Source: Polytrichum commune (lineage: Eukaryota; Streptophyta; Polytrichopsida; Polytrichales; Polytrichaceae). Taken from it: a stretch of DNA of 64,000 bases. The notes beneath the pieces were generated by a model. The model was not told the origin of the DNA and searched no databases. It saw nothing but the letters and a program-made list of their open reading frames with translations. The stretch covers positions 41,872,527 through 41,936,526 of the forward strand of contig OX485808.1 in the NCBI GenBank assembly GCA_950295325.1, given 5' to 3'. Below are positions 1 through 10,259 of the stretch, in pieces (the stretch's first letter is position 1; the number at the start of each line of letters is the position of its first letter). Both the position numbers and the translations under genes were made by a program.

Positions 1-149
1 GGTTATTCAATGTGCTTTAGACATCGGGAATCAAAAGACAATGAGAGTTTTTTGTAGCATCATGTTCTAAAAGTTCTTGCCTCCCACACCATAGTATGAA
101 ATCCAAACACCTTGAGCTCCTCCATGATGAATTCTATTATAATGCATCA

Positions 150-320
150 TCTCCACAAAATCTCCAACAATTCTCAAAATCCTTACACCCTAAATCTTAA
201 CTTCTGAACAAGGAATTTAGCAACAAGCATCAGCTCCACAAAAAATCAACAATCCTCAAAATCCCTCTGCCCTAAACCTTAACATCTCAATGAGAAAATC
301 AACCATAAAAGATAGCTCCA
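150..320. repeat. Imperfect ~82-bp direct repeat (two copies and the start of a third)
   Basis: The block starting CTCCACAAAATC recurs about 82 bp later as CTCCACAAAAAATC, each followed by a TCTCAAAATCC-like run and CCCTAAA..CTTAAC, and a third start is seen near 313. The copies are diverged. The first 377 bases hold nothing else recognisable. Confidence 0.4.
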
Positions 321-377
321 CATAATTTCTGCTTTCGAAAGTTGAGTATGAAGTCCAACAAATCCTTCGAGACAGCG

Positions 378-565
378 CTCACACCTCCGATTGAGGTGTT
401 CTTGAGCATTCTAGAATCAACACGCCATAAGCTACACATATTCATAGCCTTACCCTCGTACCTCCTAATTTCCGTGGGTGGGAGGCGTTCCCAACGCCTA
501 GGGCCCTCACCTACACTAGGATCACGTGGGCCCTCTCACCAACAGCGCCACAAGTCCCGGGTGTC
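378..565 (-). mobile_element. Chromovirus LTR fragment, left half (split by a solo LTR)
   Basis: This stretch is the reverse complement, with modest divergence, of the chromovirus 3' LTR near 21440-21640: both contain the GAGGTGTTCTT.AGCATTCTAGAAT block and the GTGGGAGGCGTTC block. It stops at the GTGTC target site where the solo LTR at 566 entered. The right half resumes at 1887. It is a remnant with no coding capacity. Confidence 0.75.
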
Positions 566-1886
566 TGTGAGCCCAAAATGGTGCTCACATGTGTTCTTAA
601 TTCTTCGAAACCATTAGAAGTTATGTTTAGACCTTAGGCTCGTGTGGAGTAGTTGATTAAAAATTTAGGGGTGTGAAGAAAATTCCTTAGTTAGGTGAGC
701 GTAGTGTATGGTGAACCAATGGTAGCTCCTTGATTTAAATGTTTGAATTAGGGCCTAAGTTGTTGGTTTAAGATTTGAAGGCTTAGAAGATATGATGAGA
801 GCCTACAAAGTAGCAAAGGATCAAAAGGCTTATCTTGAGCCTTGGGGTACTCACCTACTCCCTCTCAACTCACTATATAAACCCTCACTCTTCCTCTTCT
901 CCTTCGTGCTCCTTGGCACCCCACGTGTTATAAGTGTGGGTGTGGGAAGCAAGAACGGAGTACATGTGCGTGCAAGGTCTCAAGGTGAAGAACCAAGACT
1001 AATTCACCTTGAAGTTAGTTTAACATTTGTTAGGAGTAGTCTTTGGTTGAGACATTTAGAGCTTAGTTTGTTGTATGTGACTTATAGAATTTAGATTCAT
1101 GATATTTAGATTTATAGTGTTTGGAATCATGGCATTTAGAATTGTAGCATTCACATTTATGTTGAATTTAAAGCTCTCTCTCCTATAAGGAGTTGAGCTC
1201 TTAGAGCTTTGGGAAATACAGTATTTAGTTGCTGGAACTACAGTATTTAGTCAGACGATTAGTTGCCGGAAATACAGTATTGGGTTCAGAAGTTAGACAG
1301 CTGGGACATTAGATTGGATCATAGTTAGTTAATGAGAATATTACCTAATGCTAATTAGGTAATGAGCATTTAGCTAGGGAGTTGACTACAAGGCATCATA
1401 AGGTGATATCAAAGGGGGGGACTTGTAGTTAAGTTGTTGGGATTGTAATCAAGCACTTAAGGGTGCCATGGCGAAGAATGAACGAATTTGGGAGTGAATG
1501 GCGAAGAATTGCGGAAGAGGATGTAACACTAAGTGATGAGAGTAATGAGTGTTTTTTAATACTTATGTACTCATCACATGGAGTCAACAAATTACAACTT
1601 CAGCGAGGTGACGAGCACTAATGAAGAATCAACGGCCAGAACTAAGGTTTCAAGAGGGAAGTCCTTAAGAGCATGTGTAGCTAAGGCCGTGGGATGGACC
1701 CTTGAGGCGGCCAATGCTATACCCACTCAAGAAAATTGCACTAATAAAACATCATGACTTAAGAGAAGTTGGAGGTTCATTGAGATGGGACTTATATCTT
1801 ATGTTGCTACTTTTGGTGTGACACATGCGAGTCTCAAAACCATCACCCGGACTAGGACGCTTAAGGGTGGTGGGTTTGGCCTCACA
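566..1886 (+). mobile_element. Solo LTR A (1321 bp), OTA-type gypsy family, TSD GTGTC
   Basis: It begins TGTGAGCCCAAAATGG and ends GGTTTGGCCTCACA, the same termini as the 5' LTR of element 2. The 5-bp duplication GTGTC is at 561-565 and 1887-1891. No internal region or second LTR remains, so this is a solo LTR left by LTR-LTR recombination. It contains a TATA box at 873-881, a short degenerate repeat built on ACAGTATT near 1211-1310, and the conserved 3' segment around 1650-1700 found in all LTRs of this family. It splits the chromovirus LTR scrap. Confidence 0.9.
873..881 (+). promoter_or_regulatory. Putative TATA box of solo LTR A
   Basis: CTATATAAA is followed by a pyrimidine-rich CCTCACTCTTCCTCTTC stretch. 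It aligns in position with CTATATAAT at 7777 in the element 2 LTR, which supports a conserved retroelement promoter. Confidence 0.6.
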
Positions 1887-1955
1887 GTGTCACTCCGGGG
1901 TCTCCCTTGTGCTCATGGTGTTTCGGACACTCTTCATGGAGAGGTGCGCAGCACC
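1887..1955 (-). mobile_element. Chromovirus LTR fragment, right half
   Basis: It continues the 378-565 fragment directly after the GTGTC duplication: the CACTCCGGGGTCTCCCTTGTG block and the CATGGAGAGGTGCGC block match the reverse complement of about 21396-21460. Similarity is lost near 1955. Confidence 0.7.
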
Positions 1956-2253
1956 GAGTTACTTGGGAATAAAAAAACTCTCATTGCGAATTAAATTTGA
2001 CTACGTCATATACATCATAACTGAGTAAGTGTTTGTTCGTCTTCATGAAACATGCTAACCTCAATAATACACTAGTGACATTACAACATTATAACAAAAT
2101 TCCATGAACAAGTTGCACACAACTTTAGTGAACTAGATATAACTATATTTAACTAGATCGTTTGGCATCTTGAATTTAGAACAATTATAGTCAAATCACA
2201 AACAACTATAGTTATAAAAAACGACTACTTAACTAATAATTGAATTAGCTGAT
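1956..2253. other. Unassigned AT-rich DNA
   Basis: No ORF, repeat or family similarity was recognised. It separates the chromovirus scrap from the truncated 5' LTR of element 1. Confidence 0.4.
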
Positions 2254-2398
2254 TAATAAAACATCATGACTTAAGAGAAGTTGGGGGTTCATTGGGATGG
2301 GACTTATATCTTATGTTGCTACTTTTGGTGTGACACATGTGAGTCTCAAAACCATCACCCGGACTAGGACGCTTAAGGGTGGTGGGTTTGGCCTCACA
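2254..2398 (+). mobile_element. Element 1: truncated 5' LTR (3' end only)
   Basis: The last ~145 bp of an LTR, nearly identical to 1742-1886, ending GGCCTCACA and followed at once by a PBS-like site. Only the 3' tail survives, so element 1 is 5'-truncated. Its leader and part of gag follow to 7076. Confidence 0.8.
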
Positions 2399-2402
2399 TA
2401 AA

Positions 2403-2420
2403 TGATGGGTCCGCCGGGAG
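2403..2420 (+). other. Degenerate primer-binding site of element 1
   Basis: TGATGGGTCCGCCGGGAG lies 4 bp after the LTR end. It matches the intact PBS at 9355 and 34733 (TGGTGCGTCCGCCGGGAG) except in the first few bases, so it is probably inactive. Confidence 0.7.
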
Positions 2421-3041
2421 CGACTCGGAAACTAGAAGGAAGACTTGGAGGCAACTAGAAGACTTGGAAGGCGATTATGAGGACTTGGAGTTGGTGGCAA
2501 CCACAAGGGGATGTGGCAACCACGAGTATGGAAGGAGCGCTCGAGGGAGGTAAGTATTTTGTATTCAAATTTAATTGGGTAGTATAGTTGTTTTTTCATT
2601 GGAATGAATTGCATTTCATTTATGCAATTTCATTTATGGAGGGAGCGCAGCTAAGATATATGCTAAACTCTCTTGGGATGGCATAATAAGATCACACTAA
2701 TAGGATTCGAATTAGTTCACTAAGAATTAGAGGGATAATTAAAATTTAGGAAATTCGACTTTGACATTCACCTCGGGGTGAATGTTTAAGTTTTTGAACT
2801 AGGGGCTGTTATTTTTTAATTACAATTGCTAGGGTGGATATTGTGTTGTATCAATCACGGTCGAGGGGAGTACTAGTTTGCAGGGGGATGCGATTGCTCA
2901 AGGTACGAAATTTCTTCAAAGTGAATTGGTTACTAATTAATGAATGATTTTTGCACTCGTGGTTGTCGTTATCCGTTGTAGAGGGTAATTCCTTAGTCAT
3001 AGCATAGCATTGGAGACAAGAGGGTGATGCCTCGGTCTTTG

Positions 3042-4197
3042 TGTCACCCAAAGTTCGCCACCCTTAATTTCGTCCTAGCCCGAGTGGAAAATGTTGGAAT
3101 GACATGTAGTAACTCCTTCTTGATATTTCAATGTATAATTATTTCAACCAAAAGAGTGCGAGTCTTTAAAAACACTTACCTCAATGGTCAATCACCAATA
3201 CATTCAAAAGTTACACACACCCCTTCCTACCTAATGAATCCAACACTTTAAGTCTAAACATCATAAGTCAAAAACTATAAGAGTGTGTCACTATTTTTTT
3301 GGAAGTTTGGACATAGTCTCGGTTTTTTGGCTCTCAAAAATTCATATGAAGTCCAAAAAATGAGTTCTTGGTATCCATGGATAGGTAATAAAGTCCTCTA
3401 CATTCATATGCAATAATATTTCTACTGCCACAAAGTATATGGTCGCAATTCTACGCTATTCCCTTTTAATCTACATTTTTTCACTAGTTTTTGGAAGTTT
3501 GGACATAGTCTCGGTTTTTTGGCTCTCAAAAATTCATATGAAGTCCAAAAAAACTAAATGCTCCAATAAAAGACTTTGCACATCCGCATAAATATAAGGC
3601 TAATCAATGTAAATCCAAATATTCAAACAAAGCCATAAATTGAACTTTAAGTCATTCACGCTTAACTATTACTTCAAGAGGTCAAGCCCTCTTCAAGGCC
3701 AACTAGCCTTGGCTCCTAACCTTACTCCCATGCACACATACGTGCTCCTATCTTGGTTCCCACGCACCCACATTTATAACACCTGGGGTGCCAAGGAGCA
3801 CGAAGGAAAGAGAGGATGAATGAGGGAAGAATGAGGGCTTAAATAGTGAGTTGAGAGGGAGTAGGTGAGTACCCTCAAGACAAGCCTTCGTAATCCTCCT
3901 CCTACTTTGTAGGCTCTCATCTTATCTCCTAAGCCTTCCTCCCTCAAACGATCAACAAAGATCCTAATTCAAATATTTAATTATCCTTGGCTTTCTACCT
4001 ACCACACTTCCACCAAGGTCATGTCCTTACACTACTAAACTTACTCAATCCACTCCACACAAGCCTAATGCTTAAACTTAGCTTTCTTCAAGCTTCACTC
4101 TTTTTATATTTTTGTGAATAGTCATAAATCATAAAAACATTACTTGTAACATTTTACAAGTGTTAACAACACATGTGGGCATCATTTTGGGCTCACA
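3042..4197 (-). mobile_element. Solo LTR B (1156 bp), TSD CTTTG
   Basis: Minus-oriented LTR starting TGTCACCCAAAG and ending ATCATTTTGGGCTCACA. The target duplication CTTTG is at 3037-3041 and 4198-4202. It belongs to the same subfamily as 48152-49419 and shares its 192-bp internal repeat. It sits in the leader of element 1 and is younger than that element. Confidence 0.9.
3305..3560. repeat. 192-bp tandem repeat inside solo LTR B (one full, one partial copy)
   Basis: The block beginning GTTTGGACATAGTCTCGG occurs at 3305 and 3497, a 192-bp period. The related LTR at 48152 has three such starts, so copy number varies between insertions. Confidence 0.8.
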
Positions 4198-4473
4198 CTT
4201 TGATGTGGTGCATGACGACGGTCAGCCCCTCACTTTCGGTATTGTGGCGAGTGTCAGTTGAAGGGAAGGTTTTAGAGGTGATGCTCTAGTCCGACCAAAA
4301 ATTGATATAAGCATGCCTATCCCATGTTTGGGATCGTTCATCTAAGTGGGCTTGCAGGTTCTCTTTCTGACCTCCCCAATTTTTAATTTACACCAAGAAA
4401 AGTGATAATATTAATAAGTGATGGTAGTGAGGAGTATGATTGGTCAAGTAAGAGTTGATCGATTCTTTGGGGA

Positions 4474-5430
4474 ATGCAAGGTAAAACTCGCTCGCAAAAA
4501 CCAAGTTTGACATTAGGATTAGAAAGATATAGACATAGAAGGACATCATCGAGAATTAGCGAAGGATTAGAAGAAGTGGATGTTAGAATAAAAAGTTGTT
4601 TGAACGTTGGGCCTAGATCATTGTTGGCTACATTAGAATCGGAGGTTCAAGTTGAGGAGGAGGTTACCCTTTCCAAGTGGAGTGGTGAAACTTCATCACA
4701 AAATAGCGTGCTTAGGGAAGAAATTCCGATATACATCGATAGAGAATTAGGAGAGGATCTACCGGTGGACATGGCACGACGAGGGTCCTATACTAGAGGA
4801 GGATCCCATTGATCCATTGGTTAGGCCGAGAGGCTTACCAATCGTGGTTCTACAAAACTTACAAGCGGTGGACGTGCCTTCCCACCTCCCTAAGTTTTAT
4901 GGAACTAAGGATGAGGATCCTTCTAGGCATATGGAGAGATACATGGAAAGGTTAGCTAGCTCATTTGTGACTAATCCGGGGTATTGGCTAATATGGTTCT
5001 CCACTACTTTAGAGGGGGAGGCTTATGAGTGGTATAGGGATCATGCCGAGGCACATTTTAGAGGATGGGACCAATTGCAAAGGGAGTTCTTGAATGAGTT
5101 CCGTCCGGAAGTTGGTCAAAGCACGGCGTTGAGGGCATTGGCTTCGATCAAGCAAGGTAGGGAAGAAGAAATTTCGGCCTACATTAAGAGGTTCGACTTA
5201 GTGTGCACACGATTTGTGGGAACCATGCTAAGTGATGACACACTAAGGCAATTCTTTCTTCAAGGATTCTTTAAGTCGGGAACAATTAGAGGAGTTCTTG
5301 AGAGAAATCTTGATACATTGGCGGATGCCAAGCGGGCGGCTAGGGAAGTAGAGAGTTTGGATAAAGATCATGAGAGATTGTGGAGAAGGGAAGATGAATT
5401 GATACCTCAATTCATTCCCATTCGACCTAG
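4474..5430 (+). pseudogene. gag: Element 1 gag, frameshifted and split by a solo LTR
   Basis: This encodes the N-terminal half of an OTA-type Gag. It starts at ATG 4474 (MQGKTRSQKPSL) like element 2 gag (MQGRTRSQKPSL), changes frame near 4780-4816, and continues through the retrotransposon Gag capsid domain (YEWYRDHAEAHFRGW, EFRPEVGQ, ISAYIKRFDLV) at about 4880-5400. At 5430 it is cut by a solo LTR; a further 33 bp of gag follow at 7044-7076, then element 2 begins. No zinc knuckle, protease or pol of this copy remains in the window. The capsid part is close to element 2, so the frameshift is probably decay. Gag would form cytoplasmic virus-like particles in a working element. Confidence 0.85.
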
Positions 5431-5957
5431 TGTGAGGCCAAATCCACCACCCTTAGGCGTCCTAGTCCGGGTGATGGCTTCGAGAATCACATGTATTGTT
5501 TGTGTCGTGAAAATGCTCCCTTCACATTCCCGGGCGTCCATGGCATATTGAATCACTTTGTTTATTAATGGTAGCCTCTTGGCTTGTGGCCGAATTGGCC
5601 TCCTCAAGGTTCCAACCGGCGGCCTTGGTAACACAAGTTCTCAGGGATATTCCCCTTTGGCCTTTGATTATCCCCTCCTTCATTTTACCATTGCTAGAGT
5701 CTTCCACTTTCTCCATTGTTATATAAGTGATTGGTTTTTATCACAAAGGATGTAAGTGTTGAAAAACACTCCCTCAATGGTTGACTTTAAATACATTCGT
5801 CTTAGAGGCCACACATAACTCTAACTAGCCTATTGAGTCTAATCCCTTGTCTACCGCTAATGTAACCCAATGTGGTCTTATTGATCCACGTGCTAACCAC
5901 CACTAAGTGGGATTAGCCTTGCTAATCACCTAGACTACCTAAATATGATTAGCCAAC

Positions 5958-6300
5958 CAGCCGAACAGTAGCAACTCCCTTCTGTAGTCCAAGGCTTGGC
6001 CGAACAGTAGCAACTCCCTTCTGTAGCCAAAGGCTTGGCCGAACAGTAGCCAGCTTCCCTTCTGTAGCCCAAGGCTTGGCCGAACAGTAGCCAGCTCCCT
6101 TCTGTAGCCAAAGGCTTGGCCGAACAGTAGCCAGCTCCCTTCTGTAGCCAAAGGCTTGGCCGAACAGTAGCCAACTCCCTTCTATAGTCCAAGGCTTAGC
6201 CGAACAGTAGCAAATCCCTTCTGTAGCCAAAGGCTTGGCCGAACAGTAGCCAGCTCCCTTCTGTAGCCCAAGGCTTGGCCAAACAGTAGTCAGCTCCTTT
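5958..6300. repeat. ~40-bp minisatellite in solo LTR C (about 9 copies)
   Basis: The unit contains GCCGAACAGTAGCCAGCTCC then CTTCTGTAGCC, starting near 5959, 5999, 6039, 6079, 6119, 6159, 6199, 6239 and 6279. Copies differ at a few positions. It lies about 530 bp from the LTR 3' end, the same relative place as unrelated arrays in sister LTRs. The ORFs it creates on the minus strand are not genes. Confidence 0.9.
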
Positions 6301-6555
6301 TATAACCACTAATCGGACATTCACCATGTCATTTTCTTCTTGAACTAATGAACTAGCCTAACACACATATCATCACTAGCTTTTAAGAGCTCACTCAACT
6401 AATTCCACTAATGATCAACTAACATAATTCCCTAACCTTACTAAGGTCTAACTAATCCACACACGTGGCCTCCTAGCTTTAAGAGCTCGCCCCCTTTAGA
6501 GGACTTGAGAGGGAGAGCTTAACTAATTAACTTCACTAAAAACTAATAACCCACA

Positions 6556-6582
6556 CACGTGGCTCAAGCTCTTAAGAGCTTG
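6556..6582 (-). promoter_or_regulatory. G-box and 18-bp perfect palindrome in LTR C
   Basis: CACGTGG (6556-6562) is a plant G-box core, and CAAGCTCTTAAGAGCTTG (6565-6582) is a perfect palindrome. The same pair occurs in LTR H (palindrome 63022-63039) and, with the palindrome partly decayed, near 50390-50410 in LTR G. The bZIP/bHLH reading of the G-box is known biology; a role in LTR transcription is inferred. Confidence 0.45.
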
Positions 6583-7776
6583 CTCCCTTGAGAGCGCTTG
6601 ATGGAGAGAGAGGAAAATGAGAAAGAAAACACCTTAAGTAGCAAAGAGGGAAAGAGGGAGAGAGGGAGAGAGAGGTGAGGATAGGGTGAGAGGATTAGCA
6701 CCCCCAATCACAATCCTTTAACCTTCTCCTCCAAAGTAGAGATTAATCCCCATCCACCAAGCTTCCTTCTTCCTAAACTACCAAGGTGGATCCAAAAGTG
6801 GGCATTTAACCCGTGGAGCTCACCTTGCTTCACCTTACCCCCTACTCACATTATCAAGGCATATTCTTATTGAATTCAACCTTGAAATAATCACACAACA
6901 CATTCTAATGCCTAAACTTAAATTCACACCACACTTCACTATTTTTATGTTTTGTGAATAAACATAACACATCAAAGTCAAACTAAAATTGGTTTCGAAG
7001 AGTTAATCACCACATGTGGGTACGATTTTGGGCTCACACCTAGGGTGGTCACGGGAGAACCAGTCAAGTATGAGAATGTGAGCCCAAAAGGGTGCCCACA
7101 TTTAGTCTTAGACCCTTGAAACGTTAGTTGATGCACTTTGAAGTAGCATGTTACTTCACAAAAATATAAAAAGAGTGAAATGTTAGTCTTAGAAGTACCA
7201 TGTTGTAAGAGGCTAGGATGTGAGTTGTTATTATGTTTTTACCTTCGGAAGGATTTGAGTGAATGAGGATAGGTAAGGAGAACTTGGATTGAGTAGTTAG
7301 TGAGTAGGCTAGTACAAATGGATGGAGACAACCAAAGTGACTCAAGAGGCAAGTGCATTCGAATTGGGATGAATGGAGGATCACATGGAGCGCACAAGTG
7401 GACCACCTCATCATGGCCACTTAATGGGGAAGGCCCAAGGAAGAATGCAAGGTGGAGGATAAGCAAATTCTCAAAGCACCAATCAAATCACGAGTTAAGC
7501 ATCGTGGTTTGAATTAAGTGGTGAGCGACGATTTGGGAAAGTAAGGGGAGAAAGTTATGGCGGCGGAAAGCGAAGGAGGCTAAGTTTGGGTTGAAGCATC
7601 CCAAGTTTGGTAAAGTGTGGTAGGTAGAAAGCCAAGGCTAGTTAAATGTTCGAATTAGGATCCTTGTTGATCATTTGAGGGAGGCAGGCTTAGAAGATAG
7701 GATTGGCGCCTACTAAGTAGGAGGAAATCTCAAGGGCTTATCGTGAGCCTTGAGGGTGCTCACCCCCTCAAGCTTA

Positions 7777-7785
7777 CTATATAAT
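7777..7785 (+). promoter_or_regulatory. Putative TATA box of element 2 LTR
   Basis: CTATATAAT is followed by a pyrimidine-rich CCCTCATTCTTCCCTCACTC. It is positionally conserved with 873-881 and mirrored at 15912-15920 in the inverted LTR copy. Confidence 0.6.
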
Positions 7786-8286
7786 CCCTCATTCTTCCCT
7801 CACTCATCCTCTCTTTCCTTTGTGCTCCAAGGCACCCCACGAGTTATAAGTGTGGGTGTGGGAAGCCATATTGGAGCACATGTGTGTGCTTAGTTTTTAG
7901 TTTGAGAGCCAAGGCTTGTTAGCCTTGAAGAGGGCTTGACCTCTTGGTAGAATTAGTGTTGACGTGAAGGATTTTAAAGTTAATTCATGATTCCAATTTG
8001 TGGTACTTAAAGTTCATGTTTTTGAATACACGTGGTTGCAAGTTCCATGTTTAAGAGTTGAGCACTTGATGTTGTGATGAGTGCAAAAATATACTTGTGT
8101 GGATTAGTTAGTCTTAGTGAAGTTAGGAAATTCTCTCTCCCCCTCTCCTCTCTAGGATTTTAGGATTTTAGGATTAGAGAAGAATTGTGTGATTAGAAAG
8201 GGGTTGTTAGTAGAATTAGGGAAATTAGGTAGGAAGATTAGTTAAGGGCTTGAATAATTAGTGAGGTAGTTGGGGATTACAACTAC

Positions 8287-8655
8287 AAAGTTGTGGGTTC
8301 ATGAAGGAGCTGGGTTTATGAAGGAGCTGGGTTTGTTTAGTTAGAAAGTAAAGAGCTGGGTTTATGAAGGACCTGGGTTTGTTTAGTTAGAAACAAAGTT
8401 GTGGGCTCATGAAGGAGCTGGGTTTATGAAGGAGCTGGGTTTGTTTAGTTAGAAAGTAAAGAGCTGGGTTTATGAAGGACCTGGGTTTGTTTAGTTAGAA
8501 GCTAAGGAGCTGGGTTCATGAAGGAGCTGGGTTTATGAAGGACCTGGGTTTGTTTAGTTAGAAGCTAAGAAGCTGGGTTTATGAAGGAGCTGGGTTTATG
8601 AAGGAGCTAGGTTTATGTAATTAGAAAGTAAAGAGATGGGTTCATGAAGGAGCTT
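8287..8655. repeat. Minisatellite in element 2 LTR (GAGCTGGGTTTATGAAGGA family)
   Basis: Interleaved copies of a ~17-bp unit (ATGAAGGAGCTGGGTTT) and a longer unit including TGTTTAGTTAGAAAG. It lies about 700 bp from the LTR 3' end. The mirror copy is at 15042-15410. Confidence 0.85.
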
Positions 8656-9354
8656 AGTAGATAGCCTACCTAATTAGCTCATAGACAAGTAGTTAGTTAC
8701 ATTATGCTAGTTAGTGTTATGTGTGGCTTTCACAAGTAAATGTATTTGAGATTGACTATAGAGAATAGTGTTTTTTTTAACACTTGCATCATCTCTTTAA
8801 AAATAAACCACGTGCACAACTTAATGGAGAATGTGGAGCACTCTCGCGATGGCAAGACAAAGGAAGCAAAGACCAAAGGTGCGAGGGAGAGATTGACATA
8901 AGTCACATAAGTATTTCTTAATACTTAAAGGCTTATGTACGGTATGGAGACACCAAGTGAGACCTCTTATAGTAGCGATACGGAATACACAAGTGATAGT
9001 TCAAGTGGTAGTATAGAGTCAACGGCACGGACTCCATTTAGGAGAGGGATATCCTTAAGGGCTTGTGTAGCTAAAGCAGCCGGATGGACGTTAGAAGCAA
9101 ACAAAGACAAAATAGCACCCGAGCATAAGGAGGTTAAAATAACATAGTTAACTTGTGCATTCTCCACATACGTATTGAAATCGTACATTGAGTTGTTAAA
9201 AGTGAAATTCCAGTTAAATCCAAGACCACTTGAAGGGTGAACATTGCACTATGGACTCATCCAAGTCCAAATCCAATACCGCGGAGGAATATGAGCCCAA
9301 ACCCACTACTCGGACTACGGACGCTTAAGGGTGGGGGGTTTGGCCTCACATAAT

Positions 9355-9372
9355 TGGTGCGTCCGCCGGGAG
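9355..9372 (+). other. Primer-binding site of element 2
   Basis: TGGTGCGTCCGCCGGGAG begins 4 bp after the LTR end. From memory of plant tRNA sequences it best fits the 3' end of a tRNA-Gly (UCC/CCC type) with one mismatch; that assignment is tentative. The same 18 bases follow the 5' LTR of element 3. Confidence 0.75.
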
Positions 9373-10259
9373 CGAAGCGGAAGGTAGTTACAAGACTTGG
9401 AGGCGACTAGGAGACTTGGAGGCAACTAGGAAAAATTGGAGACACAAACTTGAGAGAAGGGAAGGAGCACCCGAAACTCGGTAAGTATTCTCTCTTTGGG
9501 TTACATTTGAATTCATTGTATTTCAACTATTCCTTGGAATGAATTGCATTGTCAATTACGCAAATTCATTTTTGAGGAAGGAGCGCGGCGAAGGTACGTC
9601 CTCAACCTTTTTGGGGATTTTCTAAGAACTTAAAAGGAACCTATAACCGAGTAGCTCATTAAAACATTAGAGGGTAAATTCACCTTAGGACATTGAACTT
9701 TGACACTCACCTCGGGGTGAGTCTCAAAGTTTTGGGAGTTGTCATTTCATGCTCTAGATTAAATTAATATTTCACAAAGTTTATGGTGTTGTTACATTGA
9801 GTCACGATTGAGGGGAGTGCTAACTCACAGGGGGATGCGATTGCTCAAGGTATGTTTATTTCTTCAAAGTGAACTCATTAACTAATTAAGGAATGCCTTT
9901 TGTACTCGTGATTGTTGTTATCCGTTGTAGAGGGTAATTCCCGAATTGTGGATGGTGTGAGAAGTTGAAGGGTGAAGCCTCGACTTTTAACATAATCTAC
10001 TCGGAAGGTCACCCCCTCACAATCGGTATTGTGGTGAGTGTTAATTTGCGGGAAGGTGCGGAGGTGATGCTCCGACTTAACCAAAAAATTAACATGAACA
10101 TGCCTATCCCCTATTGGGATTCTTTCACCTAAGTGGGCTTGCAGGTTCTTTTTCTCACCTCCTAAAAAAATTATAACCACACCAAGACAAGTGAAAATAT
10201 TAAGAGGGGAATTGCTAGGATTATGTGTGGTCAAGTGAGGGTCGATCGATTCTTATGGA
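9373..10259 (+). mobile_element. Element 2 leader with candidate intron
   Basis: An 887-bp leader between PBS and gag. GTAAGTATTC begins at 9481 and TTGCAG ends at 10144, giving a possible 664-nt leader intron; the equivalent sites are kept in element 1. A further donor-like AAGGTACGT lies near 9594, and a similar AAGGTACG motif occurs in the LTR of element 3 near 33759. No ORF of note is present. Confidence 0.5.

Larger units (their letters stand above)
2421..4473 (+). mobile_element. Element 1 leader with candidate intron, interrupted by solo LTR B
   Basis: An untranslated leader homologous to 9373-10259 of element 2, with the solo LTR at 3042-4197 inside it. A consensus 5' splice site (GGGAG then GTAAGTATT) begins at 2550 and a 3' splice site TTGCAG ends at 4357; both are conserved in element 2. 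Without the inserted LTR and its duplication the candidate intron is about 650 nt. Splicing is inferred from motif conservation only. Confidence 0.55.
5431..7038 (-). mobile_element. Solo LTR C (1608 bp), TSD CCTAG, inside element 1 gag
   Basis: Minus-oriented LTR from TGTGAGGCCAAATCC to ATTTTGGGCTCACA. The duplication CCTAG is at 5426-5430 and 7039-7043, and gag continues in register on either side (compare 11250-11290 of element 2). It belongs to the subfamily of LTRs 49420-50860 and 61871-63488, with very similar flanks (about 6480-7038) but a different internal minisatellite. Confidence 0.93.
7077..9350 (+). mobile_element. Element 2: 5' LTR (LTR D, 2274 bp)
   Basis: It starts TGTGAGCCCAAAAGGG and ends GGGTTTGGCCTCACA, followed by 4 bp and the PBS. 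It contains a TATA box at 7777-7785, a CT-rich stretch near 8130-8155, a minisatellite at 8287-8655 and the conserved 3' block near 9050-9090. Its first 1981 bp reappear inverted at 14640-16620. The left flank GAGAA (7072-7076) is not repeated after 16620, so no target duplication is visible. Confidence 0.9.

Noticed and set aside
7151-7512. ORFs in both strands of the element 2 LTR, repeated at 16185-16546
   Set aside because: They are mirrored because the LTR itself is inverted; no domain, and they lie in untranslated LTR sequence.
9355-9372. tRNA gene
   Set aside because: Only the 18-base primer-binding match is present, without cloverleaf or A/B boxes.
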